Shown piece after piece: positions 1-9,296 of a DNA stretch of 64,000 nt (position 1 is its first letter; every line of letters starts with the position of its first letter). Below the pieces are notes generated by a model. That model was not told the DNA's origin, made no database searches, and saw only the letters and a list, made by a program, of their open reading frames with translations. The stretch spans positions 1 through 64,000 of the forward strand of contig JAHHHR010000006.1 of assembly GCA_019359245.1 (NCBI GenBank), read 5' to 3'. Both the position numbers and the translations under genes were made by a program. Source of the stretch: Nostoc desertorum CM1-VF14 (GTDB lineage: Bacteria > Cyanobacteriota > Cyanobacteriia > Cyanobacteriales > Nostocaceae).

Positions 1-3
1 ATT

Positions 4-122
4 TCCTGGTGTCTATTGCGCGGTGGAACCACACTGAACCCTTCCCGAACTCAGAGGTGAAACGCTGCTGCGGCCACGATAGTTTAGGGGTAGCCCTACG
101 CAAAAATAGCTCGATGCCAGGT
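4..122 (+). rRNA. rrf: 5S ribosomal RNA
   Basis: The sequence has the cyanobacterial 5S pattern: the 5' end TCCTGGTGTC pairs with the 3' end GATGCCAGG to close helix I, and the internal segments CCCGAACTCAGAGGTGAAAC and AAATAGCTCGATGCC are characteristic. It is followed within 25 nt by a strong terminator, so it is the last gene of an rRNA operon whose 16S and 23S genes lie left of the window. The ends are set from helix I pairing and may be off by one or two bases. Confidence 0.93.
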
Positions 123-143
123 TCTATATTACTAACTAAAACA

Positions 144-186
144 CAAAAACCCCTAGTTGCTATATGAACTAGGGGTTTTTGTTTAT
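144..186 (+). terminator. Intrinsic terminator of the rRNA operon
   Basis: A perfect 15-bp stem (CAAAAACCCCTAGTT at 144-158, complement at 167-181) with an 8-nt loop, ending in a T-run within and just after the 3' arm. It lies 22 nt after the 5S gene. Confidence 0.85.
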
Positions 187-407
187 AGTCCTCAATTTAG
201 TTTAGTACTTGATAAGTTTCTACGCATCTTACAAGAGTTCCAATAAACAAACATTATCTATTCTGTTACCTGTGTGACTTCTTGTGTTCTGTATCCCTGC
301 CCTAAAAGCCAGATTATTCGGAACTTTGTGCGTTCTATCAGGAAGGTATGTTTAAATATATATATTGTATAGCAGTCTAATAACTGTATAACAACTGCAT
401 GATTTAT

Positions 408-727
408 GAGCAGATATTGCGACCCATTGAAGTTTTGCTAGCTCAAGACTCCCCTAGTAATGCTAATCTAACAATCTAAAGCTTTTTAAATGCCAAAATC
501 GCCGATAACTTGCACTGGGGTGAGGATGGTGAAAATGCTATGAACAATGTATGAGAGCAAGAAGAGTTTACTAATGTTTCCTGCCCAGATTTAATCTTTC
601 TTGATCTGAATCATCCATTTCTGGATAGGCACAAAGTGTTGAGAGAAATTGTATTCTTGTTGTCATAACTAGTACTAAAAATGATGGATATCCTACTTTT
701 TGGCTGATAGCAGTAACATTACGATAG
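408..727 (+). pseudogene. Decayed response regulator (Rcp1-like receiver)
   Basis: Read in one frame from 408, the DNA translates to recognisable receiver-domain pieces: RPIEVLLAQDSPSNANLTI, then NAKIADNLHWGEDGENAMN, then SCPDLIFLDLN, the last holding the phospho-acceptor Asp context. Stop codons interrupt the frame after LTI and after MNNV. A shifted frame near 660 then gives LVVITS and finally FWLIAVTLR, which resembles the end of Rcp1-type proteins (FWLTVVTLP). The stretch between the last two pieces is far too short, so an internal deletion is likely. The gene lies directly upstream of an intact receiver-kinase gene, the usual partner arrangement of phytochrome-associated regulators. No kinase gene remains between it and the rRNA operon. 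Confidence 0.72.
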
Positions 728-828
728 AAGTAATTGGGTTAGAAATTTAAATTGTTACAACACCAGAGAATTAACCTGTCTGACGAATAGAAAATCAGGA
801 GATTATCTAACGATATAACCCTGTACTT

Positions 829-2007
829 ATGGAAAAGCTCACAATTCACATTCTACTAGTAGAAGATAGTCGCAGTGATGCCCATCTGCTACGCCGATTA
901 ATTTTGTATGCAGATCAAGAACAATGGCAGATGTTACATGTTGAACGGCTATCTGAGGCAATAAATGCTAGCAGGGAAAACTCCGCTTTCACCTTTGATA
1001 ATTCTCAGATAGTGAGTATAAAACAACGTAGATTCGACCTAGTTCTGTTAGATCTTAGCCTCCCAGACTCTATTGGACTGGATACTTTGAAAGAATATCG
1101 GGCAGCAGTACCCGATATTCCAGTTGTGGTGTTGACAGGTCTTGATGATGAAGATTTAGCGCTGCAAGCATTAGCCGAAGGTGCACAGGACTATCTTGTT
1201 AAAGATCAAATGACGATACAACGATTAGTGCGTGCTATTCGCTATGCCATTGAAAGGAGCGAAATTCTCAACCAACTACGGGAGAGTGAAGAACGCACGC
1301 GTCAAGCGTTGGCAAAGGAACAGGAACTCAACGAGTTAAAGTCGAACTTTGTAGCAATGGTCTCCCACGAGTTCCGCACCCCCATGACCACTATCCGGAC
1401 GGCTGTAGACATCCTTGAATACAACAGCAAAAAACTAACTGATGAGCGAAGAACTAAATATTTTGATCGAATACAAAATGCTATTAACCAAATGCTTCAT
1501 CTCTTAGATGAGATATTGTTTTTAAGTAAAACTGAAGCAGCAAAACTAGAATATAAACCTACACTTGTAGATTTAGTAAATTTCTGTACCGAACTTACAG
1601 ATATTCTTCAAGTCAATGCAGGTAGCCAGCACAGCATTATCTTTACCTTTCAAGGTGAATCCACCCAAGCCCAAATGGATGAGGATCTCCTAAATTTTAT
1701 TTTCACAAATTTGATTTCCAATGCCATAAAATATTCGCCTCAAAATAGCATTATTTGGTTTGATTTAATTTGTAAAGATCGTCTCGCAACTTTCCAAGTA
1801 AGAGATCATGGAATGGGCATTCCTCTCAAAGACCAAACCAGTCTATTTCAAGCCTTCTATCGTGCCAGTAATGTGGGTGTAATTCAAGGAACAGGACTCG
1901 GACTCACTATAGTTAAAAAATGTGTGGAGCTACATGGTGGCTATATTCAATTAGAAAGTGAGCAAGATGTTGGCACAACAGTAATAGTGACTCTGCCACT
2001 GCAATGA
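829..2007 (+). CDS. Response regulator receiver-histidine kinase hybrid
   Basis: This is a two-component signalling protein of 392 aa, with no membrane segment visible, so probably cytoplasmic. Residues about 5-140 form a receiver domain (ILLVEDS with acidic pocket, FDLVLLDLSLPDS with the phospho-acceptor Asp, VVVLTGLDD, and the YLVKD lysine). A short coiled linker follows (about 145-170). The HisKA phosphotransfer helix has the H-box SHEFRTP (about 180), and the HATPase_c domain shows the N-box NLISNAIKYSP, DHGMGIP and GTGLGLTIVKK. The N-terminal receiver joined to a C-terminal kinase suggests that it receives phosphate from another kinase and then passes a signal on. The decayed response regulator just upstream suggests a former signalling cluster. 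Its target is not visible. Confidence 0.9.
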   Translation: MEKLTIHILLVEDSRSDAHLLRRLILYADQEQWQMLHVERLSEAINASRENSAFTFDNSQIVSIKQRRFDLVLLDLSLPDSIGLDTLKEYRAAVPDIPVVVLTGLDDEDLALQALAEGAQDYLVKDQMTIQRLVRAIRYAIERSEILNQLRESEERTRQALAKEQELNELKSNFVAMVSHEFRTPMTTIRTAVDILEYNSKKLTDERRTKYFDRIQNAINQMLHLLDEILFLSKTEAAKLEYKPTLVDLVNFCTELTDILQVNAGSQHSIIFTFQGESTQAQMDEDLLNFIFTNLISNAIKYSPQNSIIWFDLICKDRLATFQVRDHGMGIPLKDQTSLFQAFYRASNVGVIQGTGLGLTIVKKCVELHGGYIQLESEQDVGTTVIVTLPLQ

Positions 2008-2342
2008 CCAGACTGAATTTGTGCATTTTTGTGCATTAAATAGATTTTTGCCACTAAAGCACTACTACGAGCCTTTAGGTGTAATCTAGGACTTATGCAC
2101 ACTTTACGAATTTTTATTTATGAGACGCAGCGCGTTGGCGGAGTCTCTTGCAATAAGACGCCAAGAGCGCCTTTACAGTTAGAGCAATTAAGCTTTTTAA
2201 AGATTTTTACATAAGTCTTGTAATTTTTAATTGAGTGTTGGGTTTAAAAAAGCGATTTCCTCTCAAAAGTATTTTACTCATTAAGCGTGTCACTATAGAA
2301 AATAGAGCAGCAAATTGAGCAATAGGAAGATTAAAGAACGCT
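2008..2342. other. Intergenic region with a short dispersed repeat
   Basis: There is no gene here. Positions 2120-2172 hold a GC-rich repeat fragment (GAGACGCAGCGCGTTGGCGG, then AGTCTC and GACGCCAAGAGCGC) in otherwise AT-rich DNA. It resembles other dispersed repeats in this window at about 18075, 23090 and 45950. Confidence 0.5.
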
Positions 2343-3302
2343 GTGCAGATAACATTCTTAGGTACGAGTTCCGGTGTACCCACACGATCGCGCAATGTTT
2401 CCAGTGTTGCCCTGAGATTACCCCAAAGGGCAGAACTATGGTTATTCGACTGTGGCGAAGGTACCCAGCATCAAATTATACGGAGTGAACTGAAAATCAG
2501 CCAACTCTCGCGAATTTTTATCACTCATATGCACGGCGACCACATCTTTGGCTTGATGGGACTTCTTGCTACTTGCGGCTTGGCAGGTAATGTAGAACGA
2601 GTTGATATATATGGCCCACCTGGATTAAATGATTATATTCAAGCCGCCTCTCGTTACTCCTACACACACTTTTCCTACCCCATTAAAGTCCATACCATCC
2701 GTCCAGGGATAATTTATGAAGACAATGACTTCACCGTTAGCTGCGGTACTTTGCATCATCGCATTACAGCTTTCGGCTACCGCGTAGCTGAAAAAGACCG
2801 ATCAGGGCGCTTTGATGTCGAAAAAGCCAAGGCATTGCAAATTCCTCCTGGTCGGATTTATGGTCAACTTAAGCGCGGTGAAACAGTGACACTTGCAGAC
2901 GGACGCGTGATTGATGGCACTCAATTATGCGGTCCTACAGAAATTGGTCGAAAAATTGCTTATTGTACAGACACAATTTATTGTGATGGTGCAGTGGAAT
3001 TAGCTCATGATGCAGATGTATTAATTCACGAAGCAACATTTGCCCATCAAGATGCAGATATGGCTTTTCAGCGGCTGCATTCCACAACCACGATGGCAGC
3101 TCAAACAGCTTTAGCTGCTGGGGCACATCGACTAATTATGAGTCATTTCAGTCCCCGTTATGCTCCTGGCAATACCTTAGAATTGAAGGATCTGCTTCAA
3201 GAAGCCCGTGCTATTTTTCCTCGCACTGACATGGCTTATGATTTCATGATTCATGAAGTACCCAGGCGACGGGAAGTAGAATTAACCAAGGTAGGCGTTT
3301 AA
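2343..3302 (+). CDS. rnz: Ribonuclease Z (tRNA 3'-endonuclease)
   Basis: Metallo-beta-lactamase-fold endonuclease that trims 3' trailers from tRNA precursors. It matters here because the tRNA genes in this window do not encode CCA. The 319-aa length fits the long bacterial form. Visible motifs are the N-terminal ITFLGTSSGVPT, FDCGEGTQ, the zinc-binding HMHGDHIFGL (HxHxDH), GTLHHRI (about residue 140), YCTDT and HEATF with its following His, and the C-terminal IMSHFSPRY. The start is GTG at 2343; the sequence begins directly with the conserved first strand, so no longer start is needed. It stands alone, with a palindromic repeat directly after its stop codon. Confidence 0.95.
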   Translation: MQITFLGTSSGVPTRSRNVSSVALRLPQRAELWLFDCGEGTQHQIIRSELKISQLSRIFITHMHGDHIFGLMGLLATCGLAGNVERVDIYGPPGLNDYIQAASRYSYTHFSYPIKVHTIRPGIIYEDNDFTVSCGTLHHRITAFGYRVAEKDRSGRFDVEKAKALQIPPGRIYGQLKRGETVTLADGRVIDGTQLCGPTEIGRKIAYCTDTIYCDGAVELAHDADVLIHEATFAHQDADMAFQRLHSTTTMAAQTALAAGAHRLIMSHFSPRYAPGNTLELKDLLQEARAIFPRTDMAYDFMIHEVPRRREVELTKVGV

Positions 3303-3361
3303 ATTTTGGATTTTAGATTTAAGATTTTTTATTGAACCTTTATAATCTAAAATCTAAAATT
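3302..3361. repeat. Inverted repeat after rnz (possible terminator)
   Basis: An 18-nt arm (AATTTTGGATTTTAGATT, 3302-3319) pairs with AATCTAAAATCTAAAATT (3344-3361), one G-T pair aside. The arm overlaps the rnz stop codon. Nearly the same arm occurs at 21215-21231, so this is a dispersed repeat. It could serve as a transcription terminator. Confidence 0.6.
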
Positions 3362-3872
3362 AACCAGGCTCTACCTTAGATTTTAGTAATCTAACTCATA
3401 ACGTCCAGCAAATAGATAGCAGTTTAGTTTGAGTAGGTAAGTCAAGTAGTTAACCAATAATGTACGGTTGATTAAGTGTATCAATAATCAACAAAGATTA
3501 TGGTTTAGATATTCTTTTTAATGTGTTTTTTATATTACAAGTTATCAAAATTACTTTAATAGTAGATTAATTTGCAAATCAGAGAATTTTCTACTGAAAT
3601 ACTTAGGAAAAATAATTAATTTTCCGTCAAGATTTTCCTTGCTTCAATAAAATATTTATTAAAAATTTATTCTTCCAACACTGATTAAGAATTTATATGC
3701 GTGAATTGATGAACATGAAAGCACTAGTTGGCATAATATTGTGCCAAGTTAGCTTGTCATTATTGGAAGAATAATTAAGTATGCTATTGCGGCTATAGGT
3801 GTAAAAAACATTTCATATTTCTCATAAATCTTCCAAATAAATACAGTGTTTCGATATTAAAGGAGTTTAATA
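3362..3872. other. AT-rich upstream region of the Wzc-like gene
   Basis: No gene is recognised. A 6-bp hairpin (TTGGCA/TGCCAA) lies near 3730-3750. A clear ribosome binding site (AAAGGAG, 3859-3865) precedes the GTG start at 3873. The length of the leader suggests a regulated promoter, but no specific site can be named. Confidence 0.4.
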
Positions 3873-6086
3873 GTGGCTAAGACTAGTCTGAATCAAGAGC
3901 AACAGATTACTACTTCAGCACAAGGCGCAGCTGACATCAGACAAATATCTACTATTTTGCTTCGCCGACGTTTGCTGGTTTTGGGGGTTTCCTGTGTAGT
4001 TATGTCAGCTGCTAGCCTCCTAGCTTTCATTACTAAACCTATTTACCAGAGCAATATGCAGATATTGGTGAATTCCAATTTATCTGAAGGGGCACAGTTA
4101 AATAATATCCCGGTAGGGAAAGATACTCAGGTTACTGATTCTAATTCTGAAATTATTGATTCCACTACTCAGATGAAACTCATGCTGAGTTCTAAGTTGC
4201 TTCAGAAAGCTGTAGATTTACTTCATTCTGATTATCCTGATATTACCTTAGAGGATATTAATGGTCAAACAGAACAAAACAAAAAAGCACCTCTAAAAGT
4301 AACTCCAGAAAAGGGAGGTATAGGAGCTAATAAAGTTTTTAGCCAATTATTTAAAGTTTCTTTCAGTGATAATGATCCAGTCAAAGCACAAAGAGTACTT
4401 AAAGCTCTACAGAAAGTCTATCAAAAATACAATAAAGAGCAACAGCAAGAACGTCTCAATCAAGGGCTGGCTTTTGTAAATGCTCGCCTACCTGAGATAA
4501 AAAAAGAAGTAAGTAAAGCTGATAAAAATTTGGAACAGTTTCGCAAGAAACATAAATTACTCGATCCCGAAGTCCAAAGTAAAATATTGCTAGAATCTCT
4601 AGCTGATATTCAAAAACAGCTACAAAGCACTCGTGCACACCTTAAAGATGTAAAGGTTCGCTACGAGAATCTAGAGCAACAAATAGTCTCGTCATCTCAG
4701 CAGAATGCACTAATTTCTTCTCGTTTAAATCAGTCAAGCCGCTACCAAACGCTATTGAGTGAAATTCAAAAGACTGAACTAGGGTTGGCTAAGGAGCGGT
4801 TGCGCTATACAGACGATTATCCATCGATACAAAAACTAAAGCAGCAACGTCAAAGTCAACTGTTGCTATTACGACAAGAAGTGAAAGCTATTACTACTAG
4901 TAATAAAGGAGAACCGTTCTTAAAAGCGCAGGTGGTAGGGGTTGAGCCAAAGCTAGTAGACGAGTTAATTTTGTTACAGACAACTGTCTTAGGATTAACT
5001 GCTAATGAAAAGAATCTAGCCGAGTCAGAACAGCGACTTCGGTCTGAGCTAAATAAATACCCAAGCTTAATAGCAGAGTATAACCGTCTGCTGCCAAAGG
5101 TGGAAACTAGCCGCAAAGCCCTTGAACAAATACTCCAAGCCCAACAGTCTTTGGGGCTAAAAATTGCTCAGGAAGGATATAACTGGCAAGTTTTGGCAGA
5201 ACCTGCTCTGGGTACTTATATGGGAAACAACAGATTATTACTTTTAGTTGGAGGAGCGGTAATTGGGCCGATTTTAGGTATCTTAGCAGCCTTAATTTTG
5301 GAAAAGTTTAATGACGCTATTTATTGTGTGGGAGATTTAAAGAAACTGACAAACCTACGTGTACTGGGATCAGTACCAAAACTACCGTCGCGTGGTGTTA
5401 AAAAGCAGAGGCTGGCTCTGCCTTGGAATAGGCGGCGAAGTTCAGATTCCTCTGTAATAGAAGCCAGTACTAGATTACCCGTGCATGAAACCCTGGACAT
5501 GATCTACCAAAATATTCAAATATTAAAATATCCCTTACCTTTCAAGTCGTTGATGTTGACTTCAGCACTACCAGGGGAAGGGAAGACGACCTTAGTATTA
5601 GGGCTGGTAGCTAGTGCTACCCGGATGCATCGACGGGTATTAGTTATTGATGCTAATTTACATAATCCTAGCCTGCACAAAATCCTGGAACTATCGAATG
5701 ACTGGGGACTATCTCTGTTATTAGTTGATGAAACAACTACTCATTTTCAAGATTACATCCAGCCTATTCACCCCTGTATTGATATTTTGACTGCTGGACC
5801 TGAACCAGAAGACACGGTGAAGTTGCTCAGTTCTCAACGGATGAAAGAACTAATAGAGTTGTTTGAGCAAACATATGACTTAGTACTGATAGATACTTCG
5901 CCTATTTTAGGTACAGTTGATGCCAGGATTGTGGCAACTTTTTGCAATGGGATCGTAATGGTAGAGCGCATGGGAAAAGTAACCCGAACTGAAGTGACTC
6001 AAGCAACAGAAATTTTGAGTAAGTTGAATTTAATTGGAATTATAGCTAATGAAGTGAGCAATTCTCAAAAAGTGTTGGCATCGTAG
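3873..6086 (+). CDS. Wzc-like polysaccharide co-polymerase with BY-kinase-type ATPase domain
   Basis: This is an inner-membrane protein of 737 aa that controls chain length and export of surface polysaccharide. The N-terminal Wzz domain has a membrane segment near residues 30-55, followed by a long coiled coil (about 190-440), then a second membrane segment (LLLLVGGAVIGPILGILAAL, about 452-472). The C-terminal ATPase domain has Walker A LPGEGKTTL, Walker A' VLVIDANL and Walker B LVLIDTSPILG. The protein ends SNSQKVLAS with no tyrosine-rich tail, so it may bind nucleotide without classical autophosphorylation. The start is GTG at 3873, preceded by AAAGGAG. The flippase and glycosyltransferase genes 7-12 kb downstream on the other strand are plausible partners. 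Confidence 0.9.
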   Translation: MAKTSLNQEQQITTSAQGAADIRQISTILLRRRLLVLGVSCVVMSAASLLAFITKPIYQSNMQILVNSNLSEGAQLNNIPVGKDTQVTDSNSEIIDSTTQMKLMLSSKLLQKAVDLLHSDYPDITLEDINGQTEQNKKAPLKVTPEKGGIGANKVFSQLFKVSFSDNDPVKAQRVLKALQKVYQKYNKEQQQERLNQGLAFVNARLPEIKKEVSKADKNLEQFRKKHKLLDPEVQSKILLESLADIQKQLQSTRAHLKDVKVRYENLEQQIVSSSQQNALISSRLNQSSRYQTLLSEIQKTELGLAKERLRYTDDYPSIQKLKQQRQSQLLLLRQEVKAITTSNKGEPFLKAQVVGVEPKLVDELILLQTTVLGLTANEKNLAESEQRLRSELNKYPSLIAEYNRLLPKVETSRKALEQILQAQQSLGLKIAQEGYNWQVLAEPALGTYMGNNRLLLLVGGAVIGPILGILAALILEKFNDAIYCVGDLKKLTNLRVLGSVPKLPSRGVKKQRLALPWNRRRSSDSSVIEASTRLPVHETLDMIYQNIQILKYPLPFKSLMLTSALPGEGKTTLVLGLVASATRMHRRVLVIDANLHNPSLHKILELSNDWGLSLLLVDETTTHFQDYIQPIHPCIDILTAGPEPEDTVKLLSSQRMKELIELFEQTYDLVLIDTSPILGTVDARIVATFCNGIVMVERMGKVTRTEVTQATEILSKLNLIGIIANEVSNSQKVLAS

Positions 6087-6537
6087 GTAAATCGAATAAG
6101 ATGCAAAGAGTGGCAAATACAGTAAGGAAGTGGGAGCTTTCTTTCTTTGGGAGGAGGGGAAAGGCTAAAAGCGTCTGGCGATTTCCGTCGAATCCGTTGG
6201 CGAGTAATCGAGCGTCGGAATAAGCATCCTTCAAAAGGGGACGCTCTTGAAGCTCTTTATATCCTTAGTGTCCTCTTTGGGGCGGTTTTCAAATACGATC
6301 GCACCAATATTTGTAGGATGAAACACGGACGAGAACTGCTGATATGGGCGATCGCTAATACCAGAGGTAGACACTTTTGCCAAAAACGAGTGTCAATATT
6401 ATCTGATTTCTACCTGATAGCTAAAGCAAAATGCATAATTGGTAGGAGGTGGCAACCTCCTATGTTGGAGAAGTGTCTCATCTTAAAGTAGTAGACGCCA
6501 TAATTCAAAGCGTCAATTAGATACTAGTGTGATTTAG
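6087..6537. other. Intergenic region with dispersed repeat and hairpin
   Basis: There is no convincing gene. Positions 6174-6245 hold a dispersed repeat (GGCGATTTCCGTCGA, then GTTGGCGAGTAATCGAGCGTC) that is related to the sequence inserted in the Uma2 gene at 24709-24786. Positions 6443-6462 form an 8-bp hairpin (TAGGAGGT, loop GGCA, ACCTCCTA). A 114-codon open frame here reads through these repeats and looks fortuitous. Confidence 0.55.
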
Positions 6538-7692
6538 ATGACCAGCATGAAATTCCAACTTTACTTAGGATTTTTATTTTCCCAGATTAAAGTACGTTAT
6601 TGGTGGATAAGTGTTCTCTTGTGGATTGCTTTGGTTGCCCCAGCCCAAGCATCTGTAATTCTCCGCGTGGCAATTGAGAGGGGCGTTAATCAGGTAAAAG
6701 TGGGCAGTTCCACCACTGGAATCGTCAAGGATAGTACCGGCCGGACTCTCGGACAATTACCAGCAATGAGTGCATATTATGCCCAAGCTATTCCTGGCGG
6801 GGTTGCTTTAGATAAGTGGCAGTCTGGTTTATTTTGGATTGAGCCAACAGGTAAAGGATTCGTTTATATTGGCGATCGCTGGTATCGAGGTAGAACTCTA
6901 GTTGTCCCAACAGACAAAGGCTTAACTGCTGTTAACTGGGTTGATGATCAAGAGTATCTTTACAGCGTTCTCGGCGGCGAAATGAATGCCAACTGGCCCC
7001 AAGAAGCACTAAAAGCCCAGGCGATCGCAGCCCGCACCTACGCCCTCTATGAACGAGAAAAACAACGGAATAATCCTATTTACGATTTAGGCAATACCCC
7101 CGATCGCTGGCAAATTTACAAAGGCGTCATCAGTGAATCTCCTGCTACTTACAAAGCAGTTGATGAAACAGCAGGGCAAGTACTAACTTATAAAAACAAG
7201 ATTATCCTCTCAGTTTTCCACGCTTGTTCTGGAGGACACACCGAAAACGTGGAAGACGTTTGGGGAAATGCCTTGCCGTACCTGCGGGCTGTTCAAGACT
7301 ACGATCAAAATATCAAGGAGTGTAATTGGGTAAAAACCTTCTCGACGAGTGATATTAGCGCTAAATTCCCTGAAGTTGGTAATGTGACGGCGATGATTCC
7401 AGAAACATTCTCGCCTTTCCGCAGTGTTAAAGCCTTGAAAATTGTCGGTAACAAGGGCACAAAGCTTCTACAGCGCGAAGAAGTGAGGACAGCTCTCAAG
7501 CTAAGAAGTACCCGCTTTAGCGTCACCAAGGGAGCAGATGGTAGTTTTGTACTGCAAGGGCTTGGCTTCGGTCATGGTTTAGGCATGAGTCAGTGGGGGG
7601 CGTACAATCTGGCTCGGCAAGGAGTAAACCATCTGCAAATTTTGGGGCATTATTATCAAGGTGTAGCTTTAACACCAATTCAGGCGAAATAG
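6538..7692 (+). CDS. SpoIID/LytB domain protein
   Basis: This is an exported protein of 384 aa. Residues about 20-39 form a signal peptide (WWISVLLWIALVAPAQAS). The SpoIID/LytB domain follows, with EYLYSVLGGEMNANWPQEAL, KAQAIAARTYAL, HACSGGHTENVEDVWGN, and near the end GLGFGHGLGMSQWGA, the family's last conserved block. In spore formers SpoIID is a lytic transglycosylase acting on peptidoglycan; in cyanobacteria these proteins probably act on peptidoglycan in the periplasm, though their role is unsettled. There are two possible ATG starts (6538 and 6547) and neither has a strong ribosome binding site. Confidence 0.88.
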   Translation: MTSMKFQLYLGFLFSQIKVRYWWISVLLWIALVAPAQASVILRVAIERGVNQVKVGSSTTGIVKDSTGRTLGQLPAMSAYYAQAIPGGVALDKWQSGLFWIEPTGKGFVYIGDRWYRGRTLVVPTDKGLTAVNWVDDQEYLYSVLGGEMNANWPQEALKAQAIAARTYALYEREKQRNNPIYDLGNTPDRWQIYKGVISESPATYKAVDETAGQVLTYKNKIILSVFHACSGGHTENVEDVWGNALPYLRAVQDYDQNIKECNWVKTFSTSDISAKFPEVGNVTAMIPETFSPFRSVKALKIVGNKGTKLLQREEVRTALKLRSTRFSVTKGADGSFVLQGLGFGHGLGMSQWGAYNLARQGVNHLQILGHYYQGVALTPIQAK

Positions 7693-7697
7693 GGAGA

Positions 7698-7730
7698 AAG
7701 TTAGGAGTTAGAAGTTAAGAGTTAGAAGTT
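7698..7730. repeat. Short tandem repeat, 7-8 bp AGTTAGA type
   Basis: Degenerate tandem units of the kind AGTTAGG/AGTTAGA/AGTTAAG lie directly after the SpoIID-like gene and before the convergent membrane-protein gene. This is the STRR kind of repeat common between Nostoc genes. Confidence 0.6.
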
Positions 7731-7775
7731 TTAAATAAATTTTAATTATTCACTCCTCACTTTCAACTCTTCACT

Positions 7776-9074
7776 CTATTCTCCACTCCCACGTTCCAAG
7801 CGCCGTTGCCATTCAGCGTCAATTTGTGCAGAATGTTCAGCTTCTTGTTCGAGTAAGTCAGTTTCGCTGGAATACACTAAATCTTCGTTGCCAATGACTT
7901 TTTCTGTGGCAAATTGTTTGGCATAGTCGATCTTTTTTTGCAAAGATTCATCAGGACTTGCCAATAGCCTTGATCTGGAAAGGCGATCGCGGTTGCGATC
8001 GCCTATTTTGCGATTACGCCACTGAATCCAGAAATAACGCAATAACGGGATGCCTAAGAATCCTGCTCCGTAAGCCAATAGCAGCCAATAAATTCCTTGC
8101 ACAAAAGCTACCAATCCACCTAATTGGGCAGCAACAGTGCCATCACTTAACAACCTTCCCAGTACTAAAGCACCAACAAAATTTAGTACACCCAACCCAG
8201 CACTGAGCATAATTTGCCCTGAACTTGCAGCACTAAAACGCCAGGGAAATTCCTCCAAGTGATCTGATATTGCATAACGGCGCTTTTTAACTGCACTCAC
8301 CTGCAACTCTGGGAAATAATAAACAATTTGCCCTTCTGGACTTACCGATGGTTGCCCATTAAATCGCGTTAGAACGGGCAGCATGTAATCTTCGTACTCT
8401 CTTGTATATCCCTCGCCAATGTCATCCAAATATGGGGCAATTTGTTCTGCTACCACTGCACCACCGTTATTCCGAATCACCGTAGCAATTTCTTGCCACC
8501 GACGTTCTTCTAAGTTGGCGTTAGGATTACCATCGCCAAATAAAAATGAGAACACAGCTTCAAAGAAATTCAGATTGCTTTCTTCTTGCGTGCCACGTCG
8601 TCGTTCCTGATAGTGGGTGTCATAATTTGGGCTAAGATACCAAAATAAATTTGGAAAATAAAAGAACCCCCCACCCCCAAAACTACTGCCCCGATTGTCG
8701 CCGTCACGATCTGAATTGGCAGCGGTAATGATCATGAAGATGGTTACAGTTATAAGGGCGATGGAAACAGTTAACAAAATTCCAAAAGAAATGCGAATCA
8801 GGTAAAACAGAACACTCCATACCTTTTTCCACCATTCCTGCAATCGTAATCGGAAGTATTTATTACGCAAAATTGCTCGAAAATTTTGTGGAAAAAGGTA
8901 AACGATATCACCTGAATCCGCCACTTGCAAATGTCCCCCAGCATCAGATGCCAGGGCTAATAAGCTTTGATTAGCTTCAGCGACATTCAATCCTGCCTGG
9001 GTTGCCACATCACCAACAGTGACACGGTAGCCCAGTTTTTCCACAGCTTGCATGATGGTGGGACTAGGAGCCAT
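7776..9074 (-). CDS. Conserved cyanobacterial/plastid membrane protein, function unknown
   Basis: A 432-aa protein. The N-terminal 70 residues (SPTIMQAVEKLGYRVTVGDV, then ATQAGLNVAEANQSLLALA) look like a winged-helix-type fold. Then comes a strong membrane segment (about 92-115, VLFYLIRISFGILLTVSIAL). A glycine- and aromatic-rich stretch follows, then a second region resembling the N-terminal domain (RRWQEIATVIRNNGGAVVAE), and two or three membrane segments near 290-350. The C-terminus is charged. From memory it resembles a family shared by cyanobacteria and chloroplasts (Arabidopsis At5g03900-like), whose biochemical role is not established. The annotated ATG (9074) leaves no signal peptide. 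It is convergent with the SpoIID-like gene. Confidence 0.75.
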   Translation of the reverse strand: MAPSPTIMQAVEKLGYRVTVGDVATQAGLNVAEANQSLLALASDAGGHLQVADSGDIVYLFPQNFRAILRNKYFRLRLQEWWKKVWSVLFYLIRISFGILLTVSIALITVTIFMIITAANSDRDGDNRGSSFGGGGFFYFPNLFWYLSPNYDTHYQERRRGTQEESNLNFFEAVFSFLFGDGNPNANLEERRWQEIATVIRNNGGAVVAEQIAPYLDDIGEGYTREYEDYMLPVLTRFNGQPSVSPEGQIVYYFPELQVSAVKKRRYAISDHLEEFPWRFSAASSGQIMLSAGLGVLNFVGALVLGRLLSDGTVAAQLGGLVAFVQGIYWLLLAYGAGFLGIPLLRYFWIQWRNRKIGDRNRDRLSRSRLLASPDESLQKKIDYAKQFATEKVIGNEDLVYSSETDLLEQEAEHSAQIDAEWQRRLERGSGE

Positions 9075-9296
9075 TGCTCTCCCCTCCTGTTGAAACTTAA
9101 TTCTCTTTTCTTAAGTATAAAGTTTTATTTGAAGCGACTTGGCAGGGGTAGGAATGAAGCTTGAAATGATTAAGTATAGAAATTACTTAATTTGGCAAAC
9201 CGACACCTAAATATATTTACCAAGAAATAAACAGACACACAGTATGTTATAATTGTTTGCCTCAGTTTGGTTAACCAGCAAATTTTCTGCTCAAAT

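Noticed and set aside
6147..6491. 114-codon open frame between the Wzc-like and SpoIID-like genes
   Set aside because: It reads through a dispersed repeat and a hairpin, has odd composition and no recognisable domain or ribosome binding site.
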